A DNA stretch of 64,000 nucleotides from DTU052 sp050951725 (GTDB lineage Bacteria; Bacillota; Syntrophomonadia; Syntrophomonadales; DTU052), in the NCBI GenBank assembly GCA_050951725.1, contig JBMNJO010000001.1:806001-870000 (forward strand), given 5' to 3'. Below, piece after piece: positions 35,017-42,772 of the stretch (its first letter is position 1; the number at the start of each line of letters is the position of its first letter). The translations under genes were made by a program, and so were the position numbers. The notes under the pieces were generated by a model, which was given only the letters and a program-made list of their open reading frames with translations, was not told the origin of the DNA and made no database searches.

Positions 35017-35610
35017 TCAGGATGACCTGAGAACCGATATTTTGTCCATAATATCACGACTAACTTCTTCCAGCAGTGATGTGGACAGCTTGGCTTCATA
35101 GTATTCATCATAAGTAACCGGGGTGCCGATCTTTACTATTACCGGTGAAAACCAGGCCAAGGGGAAGATCTTGTTGGTGCCGATGAAGGCTACAGGCACC
35201 ACCGGGGCCTTACCCTTCAAGACCAACATGGCAATACCATGCTGTGGTTTCGACAGTTCACCAGTCTTGCTGCGGGTGCCTTCCGGGAATATCCCCAGGA
35301 CTTTTTCCTCTTCCAGAATCCTAAGGGCTGTCTTCATGGCCTTCCGGTCCGCGCTGCCTCGTTTTACCGGGAATGCATTAAGCCTGATTAATAACTTGGC
35401 CAACAGAACGTGTTCGAACAGTTCTTCCTTGGCCATGTAATGAATCTGACGTTTTACGAAGGCCGCTACCACTATCGGATCCCAAAAACCAACGTGGTTG
35501 CCTGCCAGAATTACTGCTCCATTAGAGGGAAAGTTCTCTTTGCCTTCCACTTTGACCCGCCCTAACCAGAAAAGAACCGCAACAACTCTTTTCAGAAAAG
35601 AATAAAGCAA
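35017..35610 (-). CDS. plsC: 1-acyl-sn-glycerol-3-phosphate acyltransferase
   Basis: Second acylation in phosphatidic-acid synthesis. The 197-aa protein has the acyltransferase box NHVGFWDP (NHx4D, about 38-45) and FPEGTRSK (about 109-116). An N-terminal hydrophobic helix fits membrane attachment. TTG start at 35610 behind GGGAGGGG, which is the last part of cmk. Located between cmk and ispH-rpsA as in many Clostridia. Confidence 0.94.
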   Translation of the reverse strand: MLYSFLKRVVAVLFWLGRVKVEGKENFPSNGAVILAGNHVGFWDPIVVAAFVKRQIHYMAKEELFEHVLLAKLLIRLNAFPVKRGSADRKAMKTALRILEEEKVLGIFPEGTRSKTGELSKPQHGIAMLVLKGKAPVVPVAFIGTNKIFPLAWFSPVIVKIGTPVTYDEYYEAKLSTSLLEEVSRDIMDKISVLRSS

Positions 35611-35612
35611 AA

Positions 35613-36269
35613 TTACCCCTCCCTAACGATACCCAAAACCTTCCGGACAGCGCCTTCGCAATCAATGTCACTGGTATCGATAACCACAGCGTCGGGGGTA
35701 ATCATCAAAGGACCCACTTTGCGATTCATGTCACGCTGGTCCCTATCCGATATTTCTTGCTTCAGACGGGCTAGGTCAACCTCATATCCCTGACTCTGCA
35801 ATTCCTGTCCACGTCTCATGGTGCGAACATCTAAAGATGCGGTGAGAAAGAACTTGTATTCCGCGTCCGGCAGTACGCAATGGGTAATGTCGCGTCCGTC
35901 CATTACCACGTCGCTGCGCAAAGCAATGGCCCGCTGTTTCTCCACCATGACCTGTCTGACCATTTCATCAGCAGCCACCACCGAAACCAAACGGGAAACC
36001 TCAGGACTCCGTATTTCGGTGGTAACCTCCTGACCGTCACAGAAAATGCGTAACCCATCGCCATCGTCCTTAAGATCAATGACGGTGGCCCGGGCCAACC
36101 GGTACAGCTCCCCGGGGTCAGATAGATCTATCTTTGATTGCAGCGCTTTCCATGTCAAGGCCCGGTACATGGCACCGGTGTCGATGTAAAGGATGCCTAA
36201 TACCTTGGCAATACGCCGGGCAACAGTACTCTTTCCTGCCCCGGCTGGGCCATCAATGGCAATCTTCAA
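35613..36269 (-). CDS. cmk: Cytidylate kinase
   Basis: Phosphorylates CMP/dCMP. The 218-aa protein opens MKIAIDGPAGAGKSTVARR (P-loop 8-15), followed by YIDTGAMYRALTW and GRDITHCVLPDAEYKFFLTAS, all standard for Cmk. Upstream 36270-36354 is a short gap after aroA. The downstream plsC start is 3 nt away. Confidence 0.96.
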   Translation of the reverse strand: MKIAIDGPAGAGKSTVARRIAKVLGILYIDTGAMYRALTWKALQSKIDLSDPGELYRLARATVIDLKDDGDGLRIFCDGQEVTTEIRSPEVSRLVSVVAADEMVRQVMVEKQRAIALRSDVVMDGRDITHCVLPDAEYKFFLTASLDVRTMRRGQELQSQGYEVDLARLKQEISDRDQRDMNRKVGPLMITPDAVVIDTSDIDCEGAVRKVLGIVREG

Positions 36270-36354
36270 GGTTTTAAACCCCGTTTGCTTTAAATGTTCT
36301 CAATCATTTTAGCACATTCCTACTCTTAAACAACACCTTGACCCTAATGCGGGT

Positions 36355-37641
36355 TCACTCCCTGAGGTTACCGAGGTCTTCCAAAAAGGTAGGATATGAT
36401 ATGCCGACACAGTCAAATCCGTCAACTGCAACCGGTCGTTCTGACGCCAGTCCAGCCACTGCTGATGCCATGGCGATACGGTGATCACCACCCGAGGATA
36501 CCCTGGCACCTCCGGGAATATGTCCCTTTCCGCAGACCACAAAACCATCCGCTTTCTCTTCCGTCTGTACCCCCATCCGGTTCAGGAACGAGGTAATCAT
36601 GGCAATGCGGTCTGATTCTTTGGCCCGTAGTTCAGTGGCATCCCTGACTACCGAAATCCCATCAGCCAGGGCCATAGCCACAGCCAAAATCGGGATCTCA
36701 TCGATAAGGGTCGGGATTATGTTTCCCTTTATTTCGACCGGGTTTAACCCGGAGTGTCTGACCAGCAGATCAGCCACCGGTTCGCCACCTGCTGTCCGCT
36801 GGTTCTGCAGGTGGATTTCGGCCCCCATTTTCTGCATTATCGGCAGGATCCCTGTACGGGTAGGGTTGACCCCCACATCACGTACCATTATCTCTGAACC
36901 GGGTACAATGGCGGCAGCAACCATCCAAAAGGCAGCTGAGGAAATATCTCCGGGAATGGTCCACTCCATAGGGTGCAGTTCACTGGGGCCCCGAAGCCGG
37001 ATCTCTCCTTCCTTGAGTTCCAGCCTTCCCCCCATTTCGCGGAGCATCCTCTCGGTATGGTCACGAGTGGGACTGGTTTCACGGATAACTGTTTCCCCCT
37101 CGGTATCCAGAGCCGCCAGCAGAATAGCCGACTTTACCTGGGCGCTGGCTACTTTCAGGTGGTATTCGATGGCCCTGAGTCCGCCGCCCCGGATCACCAG
37201 GGGAGCAAACCTGGAGTTATGGCGGCCAAAGATATTGCTCCCCATCATAGTCAGGGGCTCTACCACCCGGGCCATAGGGCGCTGGCGCAGCGAGTTATCC
37301 CCGGTGAGAACCGTGAGGAAAGGCCGGGCAGCCGCCACTCCCGACAAGAGCCGCATCGTGGTCCCGGAATTACCGCAGTCGAGCACATCCCCCGGTTCCG
37401 TCAAACCGGTGAAACCATTACTTCGAATACGGGTAACTCCTTGCTCCTCAGTTATATCTACCTCGAACTGGCGCATACAGCGTATTGTTGACTTCACATC
37501 TTCACCCTGGGAGAGGTTTCGGACCAGGCTCTCCCCCTGAGCAAGTCCCCCTAAAATAACCGCCCGATGGGAAATCGACTTGTCCGCCGGAACCGTCAAT
37601 TCCCCCCGCAGCGGTCCCCGTCTGCTAAACTCCATATCCAT
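36355..37641 (-). CDS. aroA: EPSP synthase
   Basis: 3-phosphoshikimate 1-carboxyvinyltransferase of the shikimate pathway, 428 aa. Motifs: VPADKSISHRAVILG (PEP-site lysine), the LDCGNSGTTMRLLSGV segment and the RAKESDRI loop with ITSFLNRMG. From the ATG at 37641 (MDMEFSRRG), with GAGAGGTGA upstream. A 27-bp palindrome separates it from tyrA. The LDCGNSGTT context (GNSGT) does not settle class I or II glyphosate type. Confidence 0.96.
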   Translation of the reverse strand: MDMEFSRRGPLRGELTVPADKSISHRAVILGGLAQGESLVRNLSQGEDVKSTIRCMRQFEVDITEEQGVTRIRSNGFTGLTEPGDVLDCGNSGTTMRLLSGVAAARPFLTVLTGDNSLRQRPMARVVEPLTMMGSNIFGRHNSRFAPLVIRGGGLRAIEYHLKVASAQVKSAILLAALDTEGETVIRETSPTRDHTERMLREMGGRLELKEGEIRLRGPSELHPMEWTIPGDISSAAFWMVAAAIVPGSEIMVRDVGVNPTRTGILPIMQKMGAEIHLQNQRTAGGEPVADLLVRHSGLNPVEIKGNIIPTLIDEIPILAVAMALADGISVVRDATELRAKESDRIAMITSFLNRMGVQTEEKADGFVVCGKGHIPGGARVSSGGDHRIAMASAVAGLASERPVAVDGFDCVGISYPTFLEDLGNLRE

Positions 37642-37657
37642 GTTCACCTCTCCAAGT

Positions 37658-37684
37658 GCATCACGGGGACTGTCCCCGTGATGC
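37658..37684. repeat. 27-bp perfect palindrome, GGGGAC/GTCCCC family
   Basis: GCATCACGGGGAC-T-GTCCCCGTGATGC lies between tyrA and aroA. The same 27-bp design with paired substitutions occurs at 54494-54520. It could be a transcript-attenuating hairpin or a dispersed REP-like element. Confidence 0.8.
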
Positions 37685-37698
37685 AATGATGTAATCAC

Positions 37699-38778
37699 TC
37701 ACCGCAACCAGGCTTTTATCCCGTGTGACAGAAGGGCGTCGACCGCGGCTGGTCCGTCTTCCTCACGGCTGACACCGATACGGATGGTTCCGCCGTCACC
37801 CTCCCGCACCCGCAGGATCTCGATATCAGCTATGTTAATGCCTCTCTCCCCCAGATAGCTGCCCAGACGCCCAATGATCCCGGGCTCATCCGGTACGATG
37901 CATACCAGTTCCTGCTCCGTTGGGGTCAGGCCCTTTCTTTTGGAGGGCAGGGTCTCTCTTATACCGCGCGATGTGGTCAGGAATTCCATCAATTCACCTG
38001 ACCTCTGTTCTTCCAGGACTGTTTTCAGGTAGCTGAGAAGATCAATAAACGATCCCAACTGCCCTGCCAGAAGCCTGCGGTTGGACAGCAGTATATCGGT
38101 CCATAACTCGGGATCTCCGCTGGCTACCCGGGTGGTATCTCGAAAGCCGCCCGCTGCCAATGCCAGGGCCTCATCCTGTCCCCGCAGCATGTTCACCAGC
38201 GTACTGGCAACCAGGTGCGGCAGGTGACTGACCGAGGCCACCAGCCGGTCATGAGTCTCCGCACCCATGGTAATGATATGTGCACCTGTGGGGCCAAGGA
38301 GCGAACTCAGTGCCTCCACCGCAGTCCTTGGAGTGTTCTTGCCGGGGGTTAAAACGTATACCGCGTTTTCAAACAGGTAACGGTCCGCTCCGGTTATCCC
38401 CTGCCGCTCAGAGCCGGCCATGGGGTGACCACCGATACCTAGCACCCCGGTCGCTGCCAAACTGTCGAACACCTCGACGATGCCCTGTTTGGTGCTGCCC
38501 ACATCCGTTAACAGGCAGCCCGGTCGGCAGTATTTTGCCACTTCACGGGCTATATCATCAATGATACTTATCGGAGTACAGAGGAAGATGCAATCAGCCC
38601 AGGCGGACAACTCCATAAGACTTCCGACCCGGCTCACCGCGCCCATCTGCAGGGCTTTCTCCGAAGTCTCCGGGTCCCGGTCATAACCCGCTACCTCCAG
38701 GCCTGGTGATTGGCTTAAGGCCAGGCCAAGTGAGCCCCCAATCATCCCCAGACCCAGAATGGCCACCCTCTTTGCCAA
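37699..38778 (-). CDS. tyrA: Prephenate dehydrogenase with ACT domain
   Basis: Oxidative decarboxylation of prephenate to 4-hydroxyphenylpyruvate for tyrosine. The 359-aa protein has ILGLGMIGGSLGLAL (Rossmann motif, 7-21), LLTDVGSTK, GGHPMAGSERQGI with the substrate histidine, and SHLPHLVAS. A C-terminal ACT domain (about 285-355, ELVCIVPDEPGIIGRLGSYLGE) probably senses tyrosine. TTG start behind GGGAGGG. Part of aroF-tyrA-aroA. Confidence 0.95.
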   Translation of the reverse strand: MAKRVAILGLGMIGGSLGLALSQSPGLEVAGYDRDPETSEKALQMGAVSRVGSLMELSAWADCIFLCTPISIIDDIAREVAKYCRPGCLLTDVGSTKQGIVEVFDSLAATGVLGIGGHPMAGSERQGITGADRYLFENAVYVLTPGKNTPRTAVEALSSLLGPTGAHIITMGAETHDRLVASVSHLPHLVASTLVNMLRGQDEALALAAGGFRDTTRVASGDPELWTDILLSNRRLLAGQLGSFIDLLSYLKTVLEEQRSGELMEFLTTSRGIRETLPSKRKGLTPTEQELVCIVPDEPGIIGRLGSYLGERGINIADIEILRVREGDGGTIRIGVSREEDGPAAVDALLSHGIKAWLR

Positions 38779-38779
38779 A

Positions 38780-39787
38780 CTAAGCCCTCCCGTTCTGAGA
38801 GAATCTATTAAGCCGGTTCATAAGGTGGGTAAAATTATCCGGGGTTAAACTCTGCGGTCCGTCGGACATGGCCTCGGACGGATTCTGGTGTACCTCAATC
38901 ATCAGCCCGTCACAGCCCGCAGCAACCGCCGCCAGGGCCATCGGCTCTACCAGCCTCCATTTGCCGGTGCCATGACTGGGGTCCACTATCACCGGAAGGT
39001 GGGTAAGCCGTTTAATAACCGGAATTGCACTCAGGTCCAGGGTGTTCCTGGTGTAGGTCTCAAAAGTCCGGATCCCTCTTTCGCACATAATAACCCGGGA
39101 GTTGCCGCTGGAAATTATGTACTCGGCAGCCATGATCCACTCCTCCAGGGTGGCCGAGGGTCCACGCTTGAGAACAATCGGCTTGTTAATCTTCCCTACC
39201 TCACGTAACAGGAAAAAGTTCTGCATGTTGCGGGCACCTATCTGCAGGACATCCGCGTAACGGGCAACCAGCTCAACACTCCGCTGGTCCATAACCTCAG
39301 TTATCACCGGCAAACCCGTAAGCTCACGGGCCTCGGCCAGGATCTTAAGTCCTTCCTCTTCCAGGCCCTGAAAGCTGTAAGGCGAGGTCCGGGGCTTGAA
39401 AGCTCCCCCGCGCAGCATGGTGGCGCCGGCGTCTTTGACCATCGCCGCCACCTCCAGGTATTTCTCCCGGGATTCCACTGCACAGGGACCAGCGATTACC
39501 TGAATCGAACCATCCCCGATACTATGTTCCCCGATGGCCACCACCGTGTCTTCCTGCTGAAATTCACGGGAGGTCAGTTTGAAGGGTTTCATGATCGGTA
39601 CTACTTTGTCTACCCCGGGGAGGGCCTCCAGGAATTCCAGGTCAACCCGGCTGCGGTCTCCTACCGCACCGATAATGGTCCGCTCCACTCCCTGGGAGAG
39701 GTGGATCTGAAACCCGGCCCGGCGCAGGCGCTCCTGGACCTGATCAACATCGGCGCTGCTGGCATTTTTCTCCATTACCACTACCAT
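38780..39787 (-). CDS. aroF: DAHP synthase, type I-beta, with N-terminal regulatory domain
   Basis: First step of aromatic synthesis (PEP plus erythrose-4-phosphate). The 335-aa product has an N-terminal ferredoxin-like/ACT-like domain (1 to about 70, MVVVMEKNASSADVDQV) typical of the Thermotoga-like form, then the KDSA/DAHPS barrel: IAGPCAVES, RGGAFKPRTSPYSFQG, QIGARNMQNF, VLKRGPSAT, CERGIRTFE and VDPSHGTGKW. The ATG at 39787 follows AAGGAGAG. Its leader contains a terminator-like hairpin. A second, shorter paralogue lies just upstream at 40061. Confidence 0.95.
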   Translation of the reverse strand: MVVVMEKNASSADVDQVQERLRRAGFQIHLSQGVERTIIGAVGDRSRVDLEFLEALPGVDKVVPIMKPFKLTSREFQQEDTVVAIGEHSIGDGSIQVIAGPCAVESREKYLEVAAMVKDAGATMLRGGAFKPRTSPYSFQGLEEEGLKILAEARELTGLPVITEVMDQRSVELVARYADVLQIGARNMQNFFLLREVGKINKPIVLKRGPSATLEEWIMAAEYIISSGNSRVIMCERGIRTFETYTRNTLDLSAIPVIKRLTHLPVIVDPSHGTGKWRLVEPMALAAVAAGCDGLMIEVHQNPSEAMSDGPQSLTPDNFTHLMNRLNRFSQNGRA

Positions 39788-39809
39788 GGTTACTCTCCTT
39801 TCCGGAGAT

Positions 39810-39869
39810 GGGAATACTAAAAAAGCGCCCAAGCAAATAGCCAGACGCTTCCATAAGTCTACTATTCCC
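39810..39869 (-). promoter_or_regulatory. Candidate attenuator in the aroF leader
   Basis: On the minus strand AAGCG (39846-39850) pairs with CGCTT (39823-39827), which runs into a six-T tract, 30 nt before aroF. An outer stem GGGAATA (39863-39869) with TATTCCC (39810-39816) encloses it. A short leader frame starting ATG at 39874 contains a Trp codon. This layout resembles transcription attenuation; no T-box or known riboswitch core was found. Confidence 0.45.
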
Positions 39870-40004
39870 ACCATCCTACCATACTACATTATTAAATGAA
39901 TCAAGATATACCTACATAACCTACTTTTACAGAATATCACAGACTAAAACCGGTTTTCAACAACCTTTTCCGGCGGGCATGGGGACGGTTCTTTTGCCCG
40001 CACC

Positions 40005-40036
40005 CTAAATTATTCTGGCGCGCCAGAATAATTTAG
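40005..40036. repeat. 32-bp perfect palindrome
   Basis: CTAAATTATTCTGGCG followed by its exact complement, centred on CGCG. It is nested between GGGGAC (39981-39986) and GTCCCC (40043-40048), and a further pair GCGGGCA/TGCCCGC lies just 5' (39973-40001), giving a compound hairpin between the two aroF genes. It may be a terminator-like or REP-like element. Confidence 0.8.
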
Positions 40037-40060
40037 TATGGTGTCCCCGAAATAGTACCT

Positions 40061-40885
40061 TCATATTATCTTGCCTTCCAGATGGGCAATCGCTTTAACC
40101 TCTTCCATAAGGCGCGCAAAATTGGTTCCGGTCAGAGACTGTTTGCCGTCTGAAAGCGCAGCCTCAGGGTGCTGGTGAACTTCAATCATCAAACCGTCCG
40201 CACCGGCTGCAATGGCGGCTTTGGCAATGGGCCGAACCAACTGCCACTTCCCGGTGGCATGACTCGGATCGACCACTATCGGCAGGTGGCTCAGTTCCTT
40301 GATCAAGGGAACGACCCCCAAATCGACAGTGTTACGGGTCGAGTTTTCAAAGGTCCGGATACCACGTTCGCAAAGAATGACCTGCCCGTTTCCGCCTGCC
40401 ATAAGGTATTCTGCGGCCAGCAGCCACTCCTCCACCGTAGCGGCAAAACCCCGCTTTAACATAACCGGAGTTTTAACCTGGCTCAACTCCCGCAACAAGG
40501 AAAAATTCTGCATGTTGCGACTGCCAACCTGCAGTATATCCGCCACCTCTAACACCCGGTCAATGTCCCGAACATCCAGCACTTCTGTAATTACCGGCAG
40601 ACCGGTCTCCTGCCTGGCCAAAGCCAAGTACTCCAGACCCTCCAGGCCCAGCCCGGGAAAAGAGTAGGGTGAGGTGCGAGGTTTAAAGGCACCTCCCCGA
40701 AGGATATGGGCCCCTAGCTTTTTTACCAGACGGGCGCTGGTCACAATGCTCTCTTCCGACTCCACCGCACAGGGACCGGCGATAATGGTGCAGAAACCCT
40801 CACCGATCAGGCAGGGGCCATTACTGCTATGTATTTCGATTATGGTGTCTTTGTCATCTCTTGATGCCAAGCGATATGGTTTCAC
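40061..40885 (-). CDS. aroF: DAHP synthase, type I-beta, short paralogue
   Basis: The 274-aa product is essentially the catalytic barrel: IAGPCAVESEES, RGGAFKPRTSPYSFPG, QVGSRNMQNF, LKRGFAATVEEW, CERGIRTFENSTRNT, VDPSHATGKW. It lacks the N-terminal ACT-like domain of its neighbour and starts at the linker (VKPYRLASRD), so it may escape feedback inhibition (inference). GTG at 40885 follows GGGGGAA. It is the first gene of the aroF-aroF-tyrA-aroA-cmk run. A KDO8P synthase is less likely given the neighbours. Confidence 0.92.
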   Translation of the reverse strand: MKPYRLASRDDKDTIIEIHSSNGPCLIGEGFCTIIAGPCAVESEESIVTSARLVKKLGAHILRGGAFKPRTSPYSFPGLGLEGLEYLALARQETGLPVITEVLDVRDIDRVLEVADILQVGSRNMQNFSLLRELSQVKTPVMLKRGFAATVEEWLLAAEYLMAGGNGQVILCERGIRTFENSTRNTVDLGVVPLIKELSHLPIVVDPSHATGKWQLVRPIAKAAIAAGADGLMIEVHQHPEAALSDGKQSLTGTNFARLMEEVKAIAHLEGKII

Positions 40886-41064
40886 GATAATTCCCCCATG
40901 GTTATTTTACCACTGTGTCAGCTGAAATACAGTTATGTCGACTAAGATTAACCATTGGGTTTAGAATATGATTATGACCAGTGCAGAAAAATCCGAACAA
41001 CTTGAAGGTCGTACCACAGGTGCGGCTGGACATAATTGACAAAGATAAACGAGGTGAGGCAGCG

Positions 41065-41880
41065 ATGAGTAAAACTTTTAAAGCGGGTATCTGTCAGATG
41101 AAGGTTTTCGACGACAAGGAGACCAACCTGGCTTCCGCGACCCAAATGGTGAAGGAAGCAGCCGCAGAAGGCTGTCGGTTGGTGGTTTTACCTGAGATGT
41201 TCAGTTGTCCCTACGCGGCGCGGTACTTCCCCGTTTATGCGGAGCCCATTCCCGGGATGACTTCCGGTCAACTTAGTAATCTGGCCCGCGAAGAAAGCAT
41301 CTGCCTGGTGGCTGGTTCGATCCCGGAACGCGGAGATGAGGGCAAGATTTACAACACCAGCCTGGTCTTCGACCCTGAGGGCAGGATGATTGCCAAACAC
41401 CGGAAGATGCACCTTTTTGATGTCGACATCCCCGGAGGCATCACCTTTTTCGAGTCGGAAACCCTGTCTCCTGGGCAGGAGGTTACGACGTTTGCCACTG
41501 AGTTTGGGCCGATGGGGCTCGCTATCTGCTATGACATGCGGTTTCCTGAACTGGCCCGGGCCATGGCCCTGCAAGGGGCCAAGGTCATAATCTACCCCGC
41601 CGCCTTCAACCAGGTTACCGGCCCCCTGCACTGGGAAATCCTGCTCCGCAGCCGCGCCATCGATAACCAGGTATTCGTCATCGCTGCCAGTCCTGCCAAT
41701 CACCCGGAAGCAGCTTATGCCGCCTACGGCCACTCAATGGCAGTCGACCCCTGGGGCAAGGTGATCGCCGAAGCCGGAACCGGTGAGATGCTGCTGGTAA
41801 CCCAAATAAACCTGGAGACGGTAGACAGGGTCAGAAAAGAAATACCGGTGCTAAAGCACCGGCGACCAGAACTGTATTGA
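41065..41880 (+). CDS. Nitrilase-superfamily carbon-nitrogen hydrolase
   Basis: A 271-aa amidase-like enzyme with the Glu-Lys-Cys triad: E in VLPEMFSCPY, K in HRKMHLFDVDIPGG, and C in ICYDMRFPELAR. The sequence is closest to the omega-amidase/Nit2 type that hydrolyses 2-oxoglutaramate or oxosuccinamate; substrate is inferred. ATG at 41065 with GAGGTGAGG upstream; a longer frame to 40981 is not supported. It is convergent with the small leader-peptide genes, with a 16-nt gap. Confidence 0.9.
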   Translation: MSKTFKAGICQMKVFDDKETNLASATQMVKEAAAEGCRLVVLPEMFSCPYAARYFPVYAEPIPGMTSGQLSNLAREESICLVAGSIPERGDEGKIYNTSLVFDPEGRMIAKHRKMHLFDVDIPGGITFFESETLSPGQEVTTFATEFGPMGLAICYDMRFPELARAMALQGAKVIIYPAAFNQVTGPLHWEILLRSRAIDNQVFVIAASPANHPEAAYAAYGHSMAVDPWGKVIAEAGTGEMLLVTQINLETVDRVRKEIPVLKHRRPELY

Positions 41881-41896
41881 TCCCCATCCCCTTAAC

Positions 41897-42118
41897 CTAG
41901 AAAACTCGAATGTCTTTATGGCCAGTTTGAAGTGTATGCTCATTTGATAATATAAATGTGTCATCCCAGCTAACTTTAGGGGACCTCCAACTACATTCAT
42001 TGCAAAGGCAGTAATACAATTGATTGGGATCGCGAGGCCAGCCAGCTCCCCCCACCTTTTCAAGCTGTTGGTCGTTCAGCTCCAGTTTGGTTTCCAATAA
42101 TTCCTTCTTATCCTTCAC
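41897..42118 (-). CDS. Double-glycine-leader small protein with C2H2-like core, copy 1
   Basis: A 73-aa protein. Residues 1-24 (KDKKELLETKLELNDQQLEKVGG) form a bacteriocin-type leader ending in GG. The rest contains CNEC-x18-H-x5-H, a spacing that could bind zinc. GTG start at 42118 with GAGGGGG 5 nt upstream, in a leader DNA almost identical to the one at 42415. The leader suggests processing and export by a C39-peptidase ABC transporter, or modification; none is in the window. No RiPP enzyme is adjacent. I recognise no named family. Confidence 0.7.
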   Translation of the reverse strand: MKDKKELLETKLELNDQQLEKVGGAGWPRDPNQLYYCLCNECSWRSPKVSWDDTFILSNEHTLQTGHKDIRVF

Positions 42119-42196
42119 ACAAATACCCCCTCGTCTTTTTTACAGATCCCGATATTAAATTCGCTAAATGCTCTCAGTCTTGTCTCCCCAGACTCA

Positions 42197-42415
42197 TTAA
42201 GCACGTTTACGAACAACGTCTGAATGGCCCGTTTGGTTTTTATGCTCATTAATCAGGCCCGGTACTTTTTTGGCTATGACTATATCAGACTTCCACCCAC
42301 ATTCGTGGCAATAACCGTAACACAAAGTAATAGGGTTGATGCCCCCTCCCACTTTTTCGAGCTGTTCGTCATTCAGCTCAAGTTTGGTTTCCAATAATTC
42401 CTTCTTGTCGTTCAC
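42197..42415 (-). CDS. Double-glycine-leader small protein with C2H2-like core, copy 2
   Basis: A 72-aa paralogue of the downstream gene. The first 24 residues match at all but two positions (NDKKELLETKLELNDEQLEKVGG), whereas the core diverges but keeps CHEC-x18-H-x5-H and the words WKS/WRS and QTGH. GTG start at 42415 with GAGGGGGA at 6 nt. Conserved leader and scaffold with a divergent filler between fit either a substrate family for a leader-dependent enzyme or small zinc-finger proteins. It is upstream of copy 1 with an 78-nt gap. Confidence 0.7.
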   Translation of the reverse strand: MNDKKELLETKLELNDEQLEKVGGGINPITLCYGYCHECGWKSDIVIAKKVPGLINEHKNQTGHSDVVRKRA

Positions 42416-42451
42416 AATAATTCCCCCTCGTCTTTTTTAGCGGCTTTTCCG

Positions 42452-42480
42452 GTTTTAAGTTCTACACTAACACCCGGCAA
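42452..42480 (-). promoter_or_regulatory. Candidate promoter of the leader-peptide pair
   Basis: On the minus strand TTGCCG (42475-42480) and TAAAAC (42452-42457) are 17 nt apart, about 37 nt before the first GTG. Confidence 0.5.
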
Positions 42481-42604
42481 TTATTACTACGAAGTACCTT
42501 AACAAGTAGCTCAAAATATTAATCCATCTCAAGGTCCGTACCGGTAACCAAGGATATCCCTTCAAGGTTCGGCATATGACAGGATTTTCCCCCTGGATGT
42601 ATAA

Positions 42605-42646
42605 TAAAAAATTCCCCGGGCAACCAGCATGCTGGTCACCCGGGGA
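42605..42646 (-). terminator. Intrinsic terminator of the surface-protein gene
   Basis: TCCCCGGG...CCCGGGGA encloses ACCAGC-ATGCTGGT; on the minus strand a T-rich tract (AATTTTTT) follows. It terminates transcripts coming from the SLH gene. Confidence 0.9.
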
Positions 42647-42772
42647 TTTGATATGCCGGTCGGCCCTTGGGGAGGGCGCGCTGCAGGGGCCTTAAACCGA
42701 CGACCAATTTTAGCAGTAAGTTGCAGGCTCGAAGCATTGCCGTCCCAAAGCTACCGCCAAAACCAGGCCTAT
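42647..42772 (-). other. Unusual 3' untranslated region of the surface-protein gene
   Basis: About 126 nt of GC-rich DNA without a gene between the SLH stop and the terminator. On the minus strand GGCCT near its start can pair with AGGCC about 85 nt later, and the middle contains GGGACGGCAATGCTTCGAGCC, with small internal hairpins. It has the look of a folded RNA domain but I cannot assign it to a known class. Confidence 0.35.

Noticed and set aside
36599..37540. 313-codon plus-strand frame
   Set aside because: It is the antisense of aroA and has no motifs.
39790..39890. T-box leader upstream of aroF
   Set aside because: The hairpin and T-run are present, but the T-box core and a tRNA-binding specifier loop were not found; I keep it only as a generic attenuator.
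40981..41064. N-terminal extension of the nitrilase
   Set aside because: The first 28 residues are atypical, and a strong ribosome site precedes the internal ATG at 41065.
42647..42772. Cyclic di-GMP riboswitch near the SLH gene
   Set aside because: Some words resemble the GEMM core (GGGAC..GCAA..GC, GGTAGC) but order and spacing do not match, and it lies downstream of the gene, not upstream.
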